DNA of 64,000 nucleotides from Leucocoprinus leucothites (taxonomy: Eukaryota > Basidiomycota > Agaricomycetes > Agaricales > Agaricaceae), in assembly GCA_013368445.1 (NCBI GenBank), contig JAACJO010000035.1, positions 124,001 to 188,000 of the forward strand, given 5' to 3'. The notes under the pieces are model-generated. The model made no database searches, had not been told where the DNA came from, and worked only from the letters and a program-made list of their open reading frames with translations. Numbering within the stretch: the stretch's first letter is position 1; the number at the start of each line of letters is the position of its first letter. Positions 11,317 to 20,247 of the stretch are shown here, piece by piece. The translations under genes were made by a program, and so were the position numbers.

Positions 11317-13656
11317 CACCCCTTCCTTGTCCTCTTACCACCACCATCAAAAGTTGGTTGTTGCTTTGAGGTCTTTATACATCGTTTATCTACAGTATCA
11401 TGGGTAGACGAAAGTCTAAGAATACTGCAAATCAGTTCGCATCACTTGAAACCAAGTCCACCGCCATATCTGATGACGAGCTCAACATCACCAAGATGGC
11501 CAAAGATGACTACCTCAATCCATACGATGATCCCCACAACATGCACAAGTTCTTTGGTCCTCCCCAGGATGACTTTAAGTCTCCTGGCCCCCTTCCCTCA
11601 ACATCTGGTGATGTTCCATCCCAGGCGCCTACTACTCAACCTCTGGTGACTACTGTCCCTGAGGTTCCCCTCATGCCCTTCGTGGCTGGTGGAACCACAT
11701 TCTACCCTGTGGAGAAGCCCCCTGCCCTGCCTGCCCCCCTGTCGACCTCCTCCAAGGGAAAGAAGGAGGACCTGGCCCAGAAAGGCCTCGCTGGTTTACA
11801 CTGCTTCCTCTCCTGGCTGGAGAAGGTCACTAATTCTCACTCCTCTCTCACTGAGGAGGATGCTTCCACTGCCACCACTTGCCTTGCTAAGGTGGCCATC
11901 ATCATTGTTGACAAACTTGAGCTTGACAGCACCCCCCTCACCTCACATTCGCTCATCTCTCATGGGATGGGTGATTTTGGGGATGTAATGTATGACCTTG
12001 GGCTCAAGTGTGGTATGCCCAAGACCGGCCCTAAAGCAATGCATGTTGTCCATGAGGTGACCCATGGATCTGCTAACTCAGCAGATCCACGTGACATCGA
12101 CATGGGCTCCCCCAAGGTGCCCACCATACCCCCTCCAGATCGTTGGCCTGCCCTGGCCCATTCTGCCCTACCACCCAAGCAAACGCCCACCAAAGTGTGT
12201 GCTAGTGGCCCTCCTCAAGCTAGGGTTAGGTCTGATGGCCAAGCCCAGCGAGTGCCTGCCAAGTTGCCCCCTCCTCCCTCCTCGGCCAAGAAGTCCTTTG
12301 CCAAGGCAGCCTGTACTCCCGCCACGGCTGCATCACTGATCAAGCTAGTGCAGTCCCACCCCACTCTTGAACCTGAGCATGTTGCCACAATGCACCAGGC
12401 CACCCAAGCCACCACTCCCACTGCCCAGAAGCTGCCTATGACAACCGCAGGCCTCACCTGCCACCAACTCTTTCTCGACTTCGCCGGCAGTGCCAATGAA
12501 GTCACCTATCTTCATCACAAGGCCATGTGCTTTCTCAATGACTCCCTCTCCCACACCAAGTCGATCTTGCATGTGGAGAACATTACCAAGGCATACAGCA
12601 TGATTGCACTGCACACCTCCTCTGTCCCCTCTGATGCCGATTGTGACGTCATTGAGGCCTCCATCCCCTCCATCTTCACCACACCCTTTGCAATCAAGAT
12701 ATGCCACTCCAGGTCGAGGTCCTACCTCAAGGTCCTCAATGTCCCTTACTTCATGAACAGTGTCCACATTATGCCAAATCACATGACTGACCGCATGCAA
12801 TTGTCCGCCTTCAAGGACATTTTCACAGATGTTTCCTCCATACAAATCATGCGCAACTCCTCCAGGGCTGACACTACCACTATCTGGTTCAACCTCTGGG
12901 ACTCTCAATCAGGAGCAAGTGCCAAGAAGCTCCTGGGCAAGTACCTCCACTTTGAGGGCGTTCAGTCCATGATCCAGGCCGCGCGTGCTCACCCAGGCAG
13001 TCCTCAGTGTCAGCGTTGCTGGTGCTGGGGGCACTCTACTTCATTGTGCTGCACCCATGCATTGCGATGTGCCGCATACAGCAGTCCTCACCATACTGAG
13101 AACCACCGCTCTCACTCGAGCTGTTGTAAGGGGAGTCCAAAGGCGAATCCCCCCATTCTGCCCACCGCTGCCAGGGTTCCCTGTCCCCACATCAAGTGCA
13201 TCAACTGCGCCAAGTCACATGCAGCTGACGATTGCAAATGCCCATTCTGGCGACACCAGTTTGACCAGCTTTGGCTTGAAAACCATTGCCGTGATGCCAC
13301 TTGTTCACGTCTGTAGAGTTCTCTTCCCTGCAGGTCGTATTGTCCATCTCTGTGCTGTGTGTGGTGGGCCCTGGAGATCCATGCCATGCATTTCCATCCA
13401 CTGGCGAATCAGAACAAGTTGATTTGTATAGTATCTCTCTTTCATCTTGGACTATATACCACTGTGTGAAGATGTCATATGTACTAAGTGGACTTCAGAC
13501 TCATATTTATACCTAGCTATATAGATGTGTAGTTGGTAGCAGTACTTTCTGCATGTTGTAGTAGTTGGGCATGGACTGCTATTGTGCACTGTGTTATAAA
13601 TTGGCAACCCCTCTGGGGTCGCATTTGATTTTTTTTTAAAAAAAAGAAAAAAAAAA
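11317..13656 (+). mobile_element. Complete ORF1-only non-LTR element C
   Basis: A 2.34-kb element bounded by a perfect 15-bp TSD, GGAAGCTGAGTAGTA (11302-11316, 13657-13671). The 5' end has CCTTGTCCTCTTACCACC, a motif shared with LINE B and other ORF1-only copies. A single long ORF (11400-13316) is followed by about 320 bp of 3' UTR and a tail ATTTGATTTTTTTT then A-rich. No trace of endonuclease or RT lies between ORF1 and the tail. It therefore inserted as a gag-only retroelement, presumably using ORF2 protein from a partner LINE. Confidence 0.92.
11400..13316 (+). CDS. Gag-like ORF1 protein of element C, intact, 638 aa
   Basis: The only long undamaged transposon ORF in the first 55 kb. It starts MGRRKSKNTANQF, the same start seen in elements D (MGRHKSK), F (MGRQKSK) and H (MGRCKSK), which supports this ATG. 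The N-terminal ~330 residues are Pro/Ser/Thr-rich and low complexity. The middle (~340-520) is the conserved gag-like core, with VTYLHHKAM and DADCDVIEASIPSIF. The C-terminus has cysteine clusters CQRCWCWGHSTSLC, HHTENHRSHSSCC and CINCAKSHAADDCKC, as expected for nucleic-acid-binding knuckles. Its role is inferred to be RNA packaging. No enzymatic domain is present. Confidence 0.9.
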   Translation: MGRRKSKNTANQFASLETKSTAISDDELNITKMAKDDYLNPYDDPHNMHKFFGPPQDDFKSPGPLPSTSGDVPSQAPTTQPLVTTVPEVPLMPFVAGGTTFYPVEKPPALPAPLSTSSKGKKEDLAQKGLAGLHCFLSWLEKVTNSHSSLTEEDASTATTCLAKVAIIIVDKLELDSTPLTSHSLISHGMGDFGDVMYDLGLKCGMPKTGPKAMHVVHEVTHGSANSADPRDIDMGSPKVPTIPPPDRWPALAHSALPPKQTPTKVCASGPPQARVRSDGQAQRVPAKLPPPPSSAKKSFAKAACTPATAASLIKLVQSHPTLEPEHVATMHQATQATTPTAQKLPMTTAGLTCHQLFLDFAGSANEVTYLHHKAMCFLNDSLSHTKSILHVENITKAYSMIALHTSSVPSDADCDVIEASIPSIFTTPFAIKICHSRSRSYLKVLNVPYFMNSVHIMPNHMTDRMQLSAFKDIFTDVSSIQIMRNSSRADTTTIWFNLWDSQSGASAKKLLGKYLHFEGVQSMIQAARAHPGSPQCQRCWCWGHSTSLCCTHALRCAAYSSPHHTENHRSHSSCCKGSPKANPPILPTAARVPCPHIKCINCAKSHAADDCKCPFWRHQFDQLWLENHCRDATCSRL

Positions 13657-13697
13657 GGAAGCTGAGTAGTAGGTGCCAGCAATGGAACATCAGCAGG

Positions 13698-14977
13698 CCC
13701 TCAAGCCTGAGCACGTCACTGTGATGCACCAGGCCACCCAAGCCACCACTCCCACCACCTGGAAGCTGCACATGACAACCACAGGTCCCACCCACTGCCA
13801 ACTCTTCCTTGATTTCTCCAGCAGCACCAAGAAAATCACCTACCTCCACCACAAGGCCATGCGCCTTCTCAATGATTCCCTCTCCTATGCCAAGTTGATC
13901 TTGCATATGGAGAACATTACCAAGGCGTACAGCATGATTGCGCTGCACACCTCCTCCATCCTCTCTGACGCTGACTGTGATGTCATTGAGGCCTCCATCC
14001 CCTCCATCTTCACCACGCCCTTTGCAATCAAGATACGCCACCCCAGGTCGAGGTCCTACCTCAAGGTCCTCAAGGTCCCTTACTTTGTGAACGGTGTCCG
14101 CATCATGCCAAATCACATAACTGACCGCATGTGATTGTCTGCCTTCAAGGACATTTTTGCAGATGTTTCCTCCATGCACATCATGTGCAATTCCTCCAGA
14201 GCCAACACTGCCACTGTCTGGTTTGACCTCTGGGACTCTCAATCAGGAGCGAGCACTAAGAAGCTCCTGGGCAAGTACCTCTACTTCGAGGGCATTCAGT
14301 CTGTCATCTGGGCCACATGTGCTCACCCAGGCAGTCTACAGTGTCAGCATTGCTGGCACTGGGGACACTCTACCCCATTGTGCCATGCCTGTGCATTGCG
14401 ATATGCCACTTGTGGCAGTCCTCATCATACTGAGAACCACCACTCCCACTCGAGCTGTTGTAAGGGGAGTCCAAAGGCAAATCCCCCATTCCACCCACCA
14501 CCACTAGGGATCCCTGTCCCCACATCAAGTGCGTCAACTGTGCCAAGTTGCATGCAGCTGATGACCACAAATGCCCATTCTGGTGACACTGGTTTGACCA
14601 GCTTTGGCTTGAATGCCATCATCATGATGCCACTTGGTCATGTTTGTAGGGTTCTCTTCCCTGCAGGTCATATTGTCCTCCCCTGCGCTGTGCATGGTGG
14701 GCCCTGGAGATCCATGCCATGCACTTTCACCCACTGGCAAATCAGAACAAGTCAATTTGTACAGTATTTCTTTCATCTCGGACCATGTACTACTGTGTGA
14801 AGATGTCATTTGTACTTGACAGACTTTGGACTTGTATTTATACCTAGCTATATAGATGTGTAGTTGGTAGCGGTACTTTCTGCATGTCGTAGTAGTTGGG
14901 CATGGACTGCTATCGCACACCGCATTATAAATTTGGACCCCTTTGGGGTCTACTGATTTAAAAGAAAAAAAAAAAAA
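13698..14977 (+). pseudogene. ORF1-only element E, 5'-truncated
   Basis: Second copy of the C-type element, starting in mid-ORF1 (ALKPEHVTVMHQATQATT) and ending with the same 3' UTR and an A-rich tail. It is flanked by GGAACATCAGCAGG/GGAACATCAGCGGG (13684-13697, 14978-14991), a 14-bp TSD with one mismatch. A TGA at about 14132 corresponds to CAA in copy C, and both are derivable from CGA. A one-base loss in a C-run near 14490 shifts the frame before the last knuckle. Positions 13672-13697 belong to host element D. Confidence 0.9.
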
Positions 14978-15289
14978 GGAACATCAGCGGGCACTGAGGG
15001 GAGAGGTGAGGGTGACTGAATGTCAGCCCTCATGGAGGCAGTCAGAGCCTTGAAATCCACCATTGTGCAGACTGGCTGGGTGGAGGTGGAGGGCCTGGGG
15101 GCCTCTTCGATCATATTGAGCTCATCATCACCAGATGTGATGTCAGAGTCGAGGTCCATGTTCACAATTTCACAAGCAACAGCTTTAGATTTATGCCTAC
15201 CCATGTTAGCTAGAGTAGAATCAGTGTATACTAGACATCTAACTGCACACCAACAAATAGATGGTGGTGGTAAGAGGTCAAGGAGGAAT
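14978..15289 (-). pseudogene. ORF1-only element D, 5' end and ORF1 start
   Basis: Minus-strand start of D. The 5' terminal motif CCTCTTACCACCACCATC lies at about 15262-15279. About 60 nt later the ORF begins at 15204 with MGRHKSKAVACEIVNMDLDS and runs to SVPADVP, where element E interrupts it. It continues at 13697-13672 and at 11316-10441. D itself lies inside another minus-strand ORF1 element, whose 5' part is at 15290-15535. Confidence 0.85.
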
Positions 15290-15535
15290 GGCCAGAGCCT
15301 TGAAGTCCACCATCATGTGGGCTGGCTGGGTAGAGGTGGAGGGCCTGGAGGCCTCTTTAATAGCCTCAAGCTCATCATTGCCAGATGTGATATCAGAGTT
15401 GAGGTCTATGTTTGCGATTTCGCAACTGATAGCTTTAGACTTTTGCCTACCCATGTTTTGCTAGTGTAGATGATGTAGTATTGTGCTCAAACTAAGACAC
15501 CAACTCAAGAGATAGTGGTGGTAAGAGGACAAGAA
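15290..15535 (-). pseudogene. ORF1-only element F, 5' end
   Basis: A second minus-strand copy of the ORF1 start, MGRQKSKAISCEIANIDLN, beginning at about 15453 and broken by a stop near the junction with D. The 5' terminal motif CTTGTCCTCTTACCACCAC is at about 15508-15530. The two starts lie head-to-tail only because D inserted into F. To the right it abuts a plus-strand LINE endonuclease fragment, so F probably inserted into that LINE. Confidence 0.8.
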
Positions 15536-16058
15536 GGGATGGCCCCCAAGCACCCAGACTGGTTATATATGGTATGTCCCCCTATACTAGACAGCTCCCC
15601 TCGTGTTATGGCATATGTCCATAAGCGCCTCTTGAAACTGAGGCCTGCTCTTTGGTGGTATCTCATTGATCATTGTGATGTACTAGTTCTCTCCCTGTTT
15701 TCCAGGGGAGAGCCACTTAATCTAATGAACATCTATTCTAATGACATACATATGGCTATCAACCTTCTCTCGAAGGAAGCTGATGCTCTTCCTACCTTCA
15801 TCTACATAGGTGGCAACTTCAATTGTCATTCATCGGTGTGGGATCCATCTGTGGACCACCACCATACTTCTGCTATCTCACTTCTTGAGACAGTATCCGA
15901 TCTTGGTGTTGAATAGGCCAGGCCCATCAATGCTGCCAATATCCATGTTCCCCACAATGTGGATCTTGAAGGCTCTGTGATTCATCTCATATTCACACAG
16001 GCCCCTGATTCAGATCTCAACCTCCCCAGGTTGGATTATTCACAGAAGGGGCCATTGG
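15536..16058 (+). pseudogene. LINE G fragment: APE-type endonuclease
   Basis: Plus-strand reading gives HPDWLYMVCPPILDSS, NLMNIYSNDIHMAINLLS and GGNFNCHSSVWDPS, the endonuclease core also seen in LINE B (GGDFNCHSPEWD). The catalytic Asp of the GGDFN motif reads Asn here. A stop follows DLGVE at 15914. The domain fades out before SDHAP, where a solo LTR begins. The left side is cut by element F. Only about 0.5 kb of the original LINE remains. Confidence 0.8.
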
Positions 16059-16309
16059 TGTCAGATGTGCTTTGGACAGTCTACAAGTATTTGTGATTGA
16101 TTTGTTGATGTGTGAACTTAGAGTTGATGCAGAGCTTGCTTAGTCAGTTGTAGATCACCTGACTGCATGTTCAACTCTCCTGTGGACACTTTCTTGACTC
16201 TCAGTCATTTACAGTTGTCCACAGATTCTTGTGTGAGTTGTGAGCTCCCTGGGTGATTTCTCTGGTTTCTAGGACCTCCTACACATCCCCTGTGTGGCAC
16301 CTTATAACA
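16059..16309. repeat. Solo LTR of a ~251-bp LTR family, no TSD
   Basis: Starts TGTCAGATGTGCTTTGG and ends CACCTTATAACA. The same 251-bp unit at 42910-43160 is flanked by a perfect 5-bp TSD, which fixes the ends. Here the flanks (ATTGG and ACAAA) do not match, and the neighbours are different elements: a LINE endonuclease to the left, an ORF1 knuckle region to the right. That suggests recombination between two LTR copies with loss of the intervening DNA. Confidence 0.8.
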
Positions 16310-16985
16310 ACAAATACCTTGACTTCAATGGTATGGAGGCTGTCATCAAGCCCACCTATGCCCACCCTGGTGTCCCCCAGTGCCAGCACTGCTGGTACTT
16401 TGGTCACTCTACTCCCACCTACCGCAATTGTGCACTCAGGTGTTCCTAGTGTGGTGGTCCTCACCATAGTGAGGAATCATTGCTCCATATCATCATGCTG
16501 TAAGGGGAGTCTGAAGGCAAACCCCCCCATCATGCCCACACCTGCTAGGGAACCCTGTCTCCATATCACATGTATCAACTGCAAGGGTGACCATGCAGCT
16601 GATGATTGAAAGTGCCTGTTCTAGCACCACTAGTTTGACTGTAATTGGCTTAGCTGTCACAAGGAGGACAATAGGAGACTCTGGGAGTAGGTCACATACC
16701 TGCTTCAATGCATCTTCCAAACCTGTCGGTACATTGCTAGGGCCACATGCACATGTAAGCTTACTGTTAGAGGTCTGCAAGTTGGATTTTAGTTTCATTT
16801 TGTTGCTATGCCATGTTTCTTTGCCAATCAAGTAGTGTACTATATTTGGACAGGACTTTATCTATTCCCATCTTTGTAGTATTTGGCTTAGGTAGTAGTA
16901 CTTAGGTCCTGTACTATGTTGGTAGGTGTGGACTGCAACCAGACACCACATAATAAATCATTGATTTTTTTTTAAAATAAAAAAG
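16310..16985 (+). pseudogene. ORF1-only element fragment (second subfamily), 3' end
   Basis: Begins in the gag core (KYLDFNGMEAVIKPTYAHPG), then knuckle remains CQHCWYFGHSTPTYRNC and CINCKGDHAADD with internal stops. A 3' UTR follows that differs from element C but matches 18722-19080. The tail reads AATAAATCATTGATTTTTTTT then A-rich at 16950-16985. As in C, the knuckles are followed by UTR and tail with no ORF2 sequence. Confidence 0.82.
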
Positions 16986-17011
16986 TGAAATGAACCCTCT
17001 GGTCCACATCC

Positions 17012-17400
17012 CTCCTTGACCTCTTACCACTACCATCTCTTAGTTGGTGTGCAGTTAGACATCCAGTATACACTGATTCTACTCTAGCTAACATGGGTAG
17101 GTGTAAATCTAAAGCTGTTGCCCACAAAATTGTAAACATGGACCTTGACTCTGACATCACAACTGGAAGCTTTCTTCCCATGCTCTTGATCACTGTCCTC
17201 AATGTTCTTGAATAGCATCCACTGGTCTGATTAGTCCATAATCTAGTATAACATGCCCCCACATTGTACTCAAGGCCATAATGGGGCCTGATCAGCAGGA
17301 TTGCCTATGGATCTCCCACAAACACCAACAGGAGAGGGGGCTACTCCTCCCTCTTCTCCCCTGATCCTCTCTTGGGCACTCCCCAGGCTCCTGCTCAGTA
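17012..17400 (+). pseudogene. ORF1-only element H, 5' end
   Basis: Starts with CCTCCTTGACCTCTTACC, the common 5' terminus, at about 17009. The ORF1 start follows at 17093 (MGRCKSKAVAHKIVNMDLDS), then frame breaks. It stops at 17400 against the tail of a minus-strand LINE. The 26 bases between the previous tail and this start are unassigned. Confidence 0.75.
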
Positions 17401-18462
17401 TCTTTTTTTTTATAATCATAAATTTATATACTGGTGTGCAATAGCAGTCTGGTCAAATACAAATGAGTACTCTAAATAGCAAACATGAGAGAAAGCACCC
17501 CTCACATCTTGAGTAGAATATACCTGCTCACTGCCATGGAAACCACCTGCCTCAGGCCGAAGCCCAATACAGATGTAGTAGTAATGGCCTGCCACTGTGA
17601 GAGAGCACAGCAATCGAGCCACCAGTATTGCCACCCATGCCATCGGTGAACCCCAGATCAATTGGTGGATTGGAGTCTCCCTTCTTGTGGGAGAAGTGAA
17701 AAAGCTCAGACTTGTCATGCTCCATGACAAGCCCAAACTGATTAAAGATGTTGAACATGATCCCATATGCACCTTCAGCACATTGAGATTCATGGCCCAG
17801 TCTTTCCCCTGGGCAATGAATGTGCTGTTATCCACATAGAAAAGAATGTCACATACAAGGTGTGTGGCCCACTGTTCAAAGAGTCAAGTAGCCAGAGCCA
17901 GATATAGCGCCAATAGGACCAGGGAGAGGGCTGAGCCCTGACCCACACCCACATCAGCTGCAAAGTTGCTGGAGGAATCCACCCCCCAGAGGTAGCACAT
18001 CTCCCTACCAACAAGGTATGAAGCAAAGAAGTCCCTCACATTAGGTGGGAACCACTGCTTTGCAAGGATAGCCATGAGCATGTCATGGTTTAGTGATGGG
18101 AAGGACTGTGTGATGTCAAAAGTGACAATGCTAGTCTTCAAGCCCTTCGCCTACTCTGTGCAAACAAGGTGAGTAAGGAATAGCCCAGCATCCTCAGTGG
18201 ACCTTTGGTATATGCTGCCAAGCTGGTTGGAATGGAAGACTTCATATTTGATACCATCAAACTGAAGCTGTGCACTGAGCATCTTCCCAATGAGCTTGCC
18301 AAGCATGTTCAGGAGCACAATGGGCCTGAACAACTTTGGTGTGGAATAGGAAGGTTTTCCCAGCTTTGGAATGATAACCGAGACAGACTCCTTGAAGTGT
18401 GTTGGCCAATACCCACCTGTAAGGCAGGCATTGGCAACAGATAGAAAGACAGCTATGCAGGC
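17401..18462 (-). pseudogene. LINE I fragment: reverse transcriptase with internal deletion
   Basis: Minus-strand LINE. The tail is at 17401-17425 (T-run, then the complement of TATAAATTTATGATTA). RT segments in order: ACIAVFLSVANACL, VIIPKLGKPSYSTPKLFRP, FDITQSFPSLNHDM and GVGQGSALSLV, then the catalytic box as YVDNSTFIAQGKDW. After HDKSELFHFS the sequence passes quickly into 3' UTR, so RNase H was lost by deletion. The second catalytic aspartate reads Asn (YVDN), the same as in LINE Q at 54549-54566. Stops and frameshifts split it into at least three pieces. Confidence 0.82.
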
Positions 18463-19112
18463 TGTCATCAAGTCCACCTGTGCCTACCCCGGTATCCCTC
18501 AGTGCCAGCGCTGCTGGCACTTTGGTCACTCTACCCCCACCTGTTGCAACCATGCTCTCAGGTGTTCCTAGTGTGGTGGTCCTCACCATAGTGAGAATCA
18601 TCGCTCTACATCATTGTGCTGTAAGGGGAGTCTGAAGGCAAACCCTCCCATTCTGCCCACACTTGCTGGGGAACCCTGTCCCCACATCTCATGTATCAAC
18701 TGCAAGGGTGACCATGCAGCTGATGATTGAAAGTGCCCGTTCTGGCACCACTGGTTCAACTGTGATTGGCTTAGCCATCATAAGGAGGATAATAGGAGGC
18801 TCTGGTAGTAGGTTGCATACCTGCTTCAACACATCTTCCAACCCTGTCAGTATGTTGCTTGGGCCACACATGCATGTAAGCTTACTGTTAGAGGTCTGCG
18901 AGTTGGACTTGTAGTTTCATTCTGTTACTATGCCACGTTTCTTTGCCATCAAGTAGTGTATTATATTTGGACAGGACTTTATCTATTCCTGTCTTGTAGT
19001 GTTTGGCTTAGGTAGTGGTACTTAGGTCCTGTACTATGTTGGCAGGCATGGACTGCAACTGGGCACTACATAATAAATCATTGATTTTTTTTTTTTTAAA
19101 AAAAAAAAGAGA
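18463..19112 (+). pseudogene. ORF1-only element fragment (second subfamily), 3' end
   Basis: Knuckle-bearing end of an ORF1: CQRCWHFGHSTPTCC, CGGPHHSENH and CINCKGDHAADD, with TAG and TGA at the same places as the copy at 16310-16985. The same 3' UTR follows, and a tail AATAAATCATTGA plus T and A runs at 19072-19110. The left edge joins LINE I at a few bases of shared sequence (GGCTGTCATC). The right edge abuts K1 gag directly. Confidence 0.82.
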
Positions 19113-19774
19113 TGCTCGATACCCTTCGTATGAAACTGGGGGACAAGATTGCCACCTACAATGTAGAGTTCCTCAAACATGCCTCCCAACTTGGTTGGAA
19201 TGACGAGGTTCTCTGTCACCATTACTACAAGGGACTTCCAAACTGCATCCAAGACCCTCTCAGCACTCACAAGTAGGGCAAACCTACTACCTTTGAAGAA
19301 ATGCACTGTTTGGACATCATTTATGACAGATGCTACTGGGAGCATGACCATGAACGTGTTCATGCCCACACTGTAGAAAAGGATGCTGCTGATTCTCTCA
19401 GTTGGAAGGAGCCCAACAAGCCCTTGACCTCCAATACTTCCAATCTGAATCTGCCATGTGGCCAGTCTCAACCTGGCAATAACAACAGCAACTGCAATCA
19501 GTCGCAGGCCCTGTCAACTAAATCCAACACCCCTGCTCCATCCACATCTAGTATCCAATGCCCTATGCTGAAATTTGACCTCTCAAGCAAACTTGGCCAA
19601 AATGGCAAATTGACACCCAAGGAGTGGAAACAATGTCTCAACAAAGATCTTTGTCTATTCTGCAGTGGCAAAGGCCACAAGGTTAAAAATTGCCATAAGA
19701 AACAAAATCAGGCCAAGATCCACAAGGTCAAAGTGGCTCCTCCCAAGGACTCTGAAAAGAGTCTGGAAAAATAG
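19113..19774 (+). pseudogene. K1 gag (C-terminal half)
   Basis: Structural protein of the particle. An initial stretch (KIATYNVEFLKHASQLGW, HHYYKGLP) matches J gag (YNIEF, LASILGW, HYYRGLP). After a frame change it reads WEHDHERVHAHTVEKDA to the nucleocapsid knuckle CLFCSGKGHKVKNC and stops at TAG 19772-19774. Protease follows in the -1 frame across an A-run at the stop. The N-terminus is missing because an ORF1-type element tail abuts it at 19112. Confidence 0.82.
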
Positions 19775-20241
19775 AGGGTGACCCTCAGGACTCTGCACAG
19801 ACTGGGGGTTGCATTGAGCTCATCTGTGCACCAGAGAGTCTCCTCCACCTCAATGCGTCCACTCTTTCTGATCCGAATTCTCTTATCACTTCCCTCACTT
19901 CTTCTCTCATTTGCTTATCTGATAATATTCAACAGATACCCTTTTGTGCTCTCATTGATTCCGGCTTGACTCATTGCTTCATAGATTCTGATTTCATCTG
20001 CACTCACTCTCTTCTGACTTTGCCCTTATCTCCTATTGAGCTTTGCCTATTTGACAGATCATCAAATAGTTACATTACTGAACTGGTGAATCTGCCTGTT
20101 ACTTTCTCTACCGGTGAATCTATGACTATTGACTTCTATGTCACTCAGCTTGATTCTTCCTGCTCTGTGGTACTAGGACATAACTGGCTCACCCGCTACA
20201 ATCCATTGATTGACTGGGTTTCAAGCAGTATATCTTTCTGA
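19775..20241 (+). pseudogene. K1 aspartic protease
   Basis: Retropepsin-type protease that cleaves Gag-Pol. The frame GDPQDSAQTGGCIELIC leads to FCALIDSGLTHCFID, the DSG active site (canonical DSGST reads DSGLT here), then [14 protein letters not shown] has the same region as [13 protein letters not shown]. It is read in -1 relative to gag. It ends at TGA 20239-20241, where J continues into the linker before RT. Confidence 0.85.
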
Positions 20242-20247
20242 TCACAT

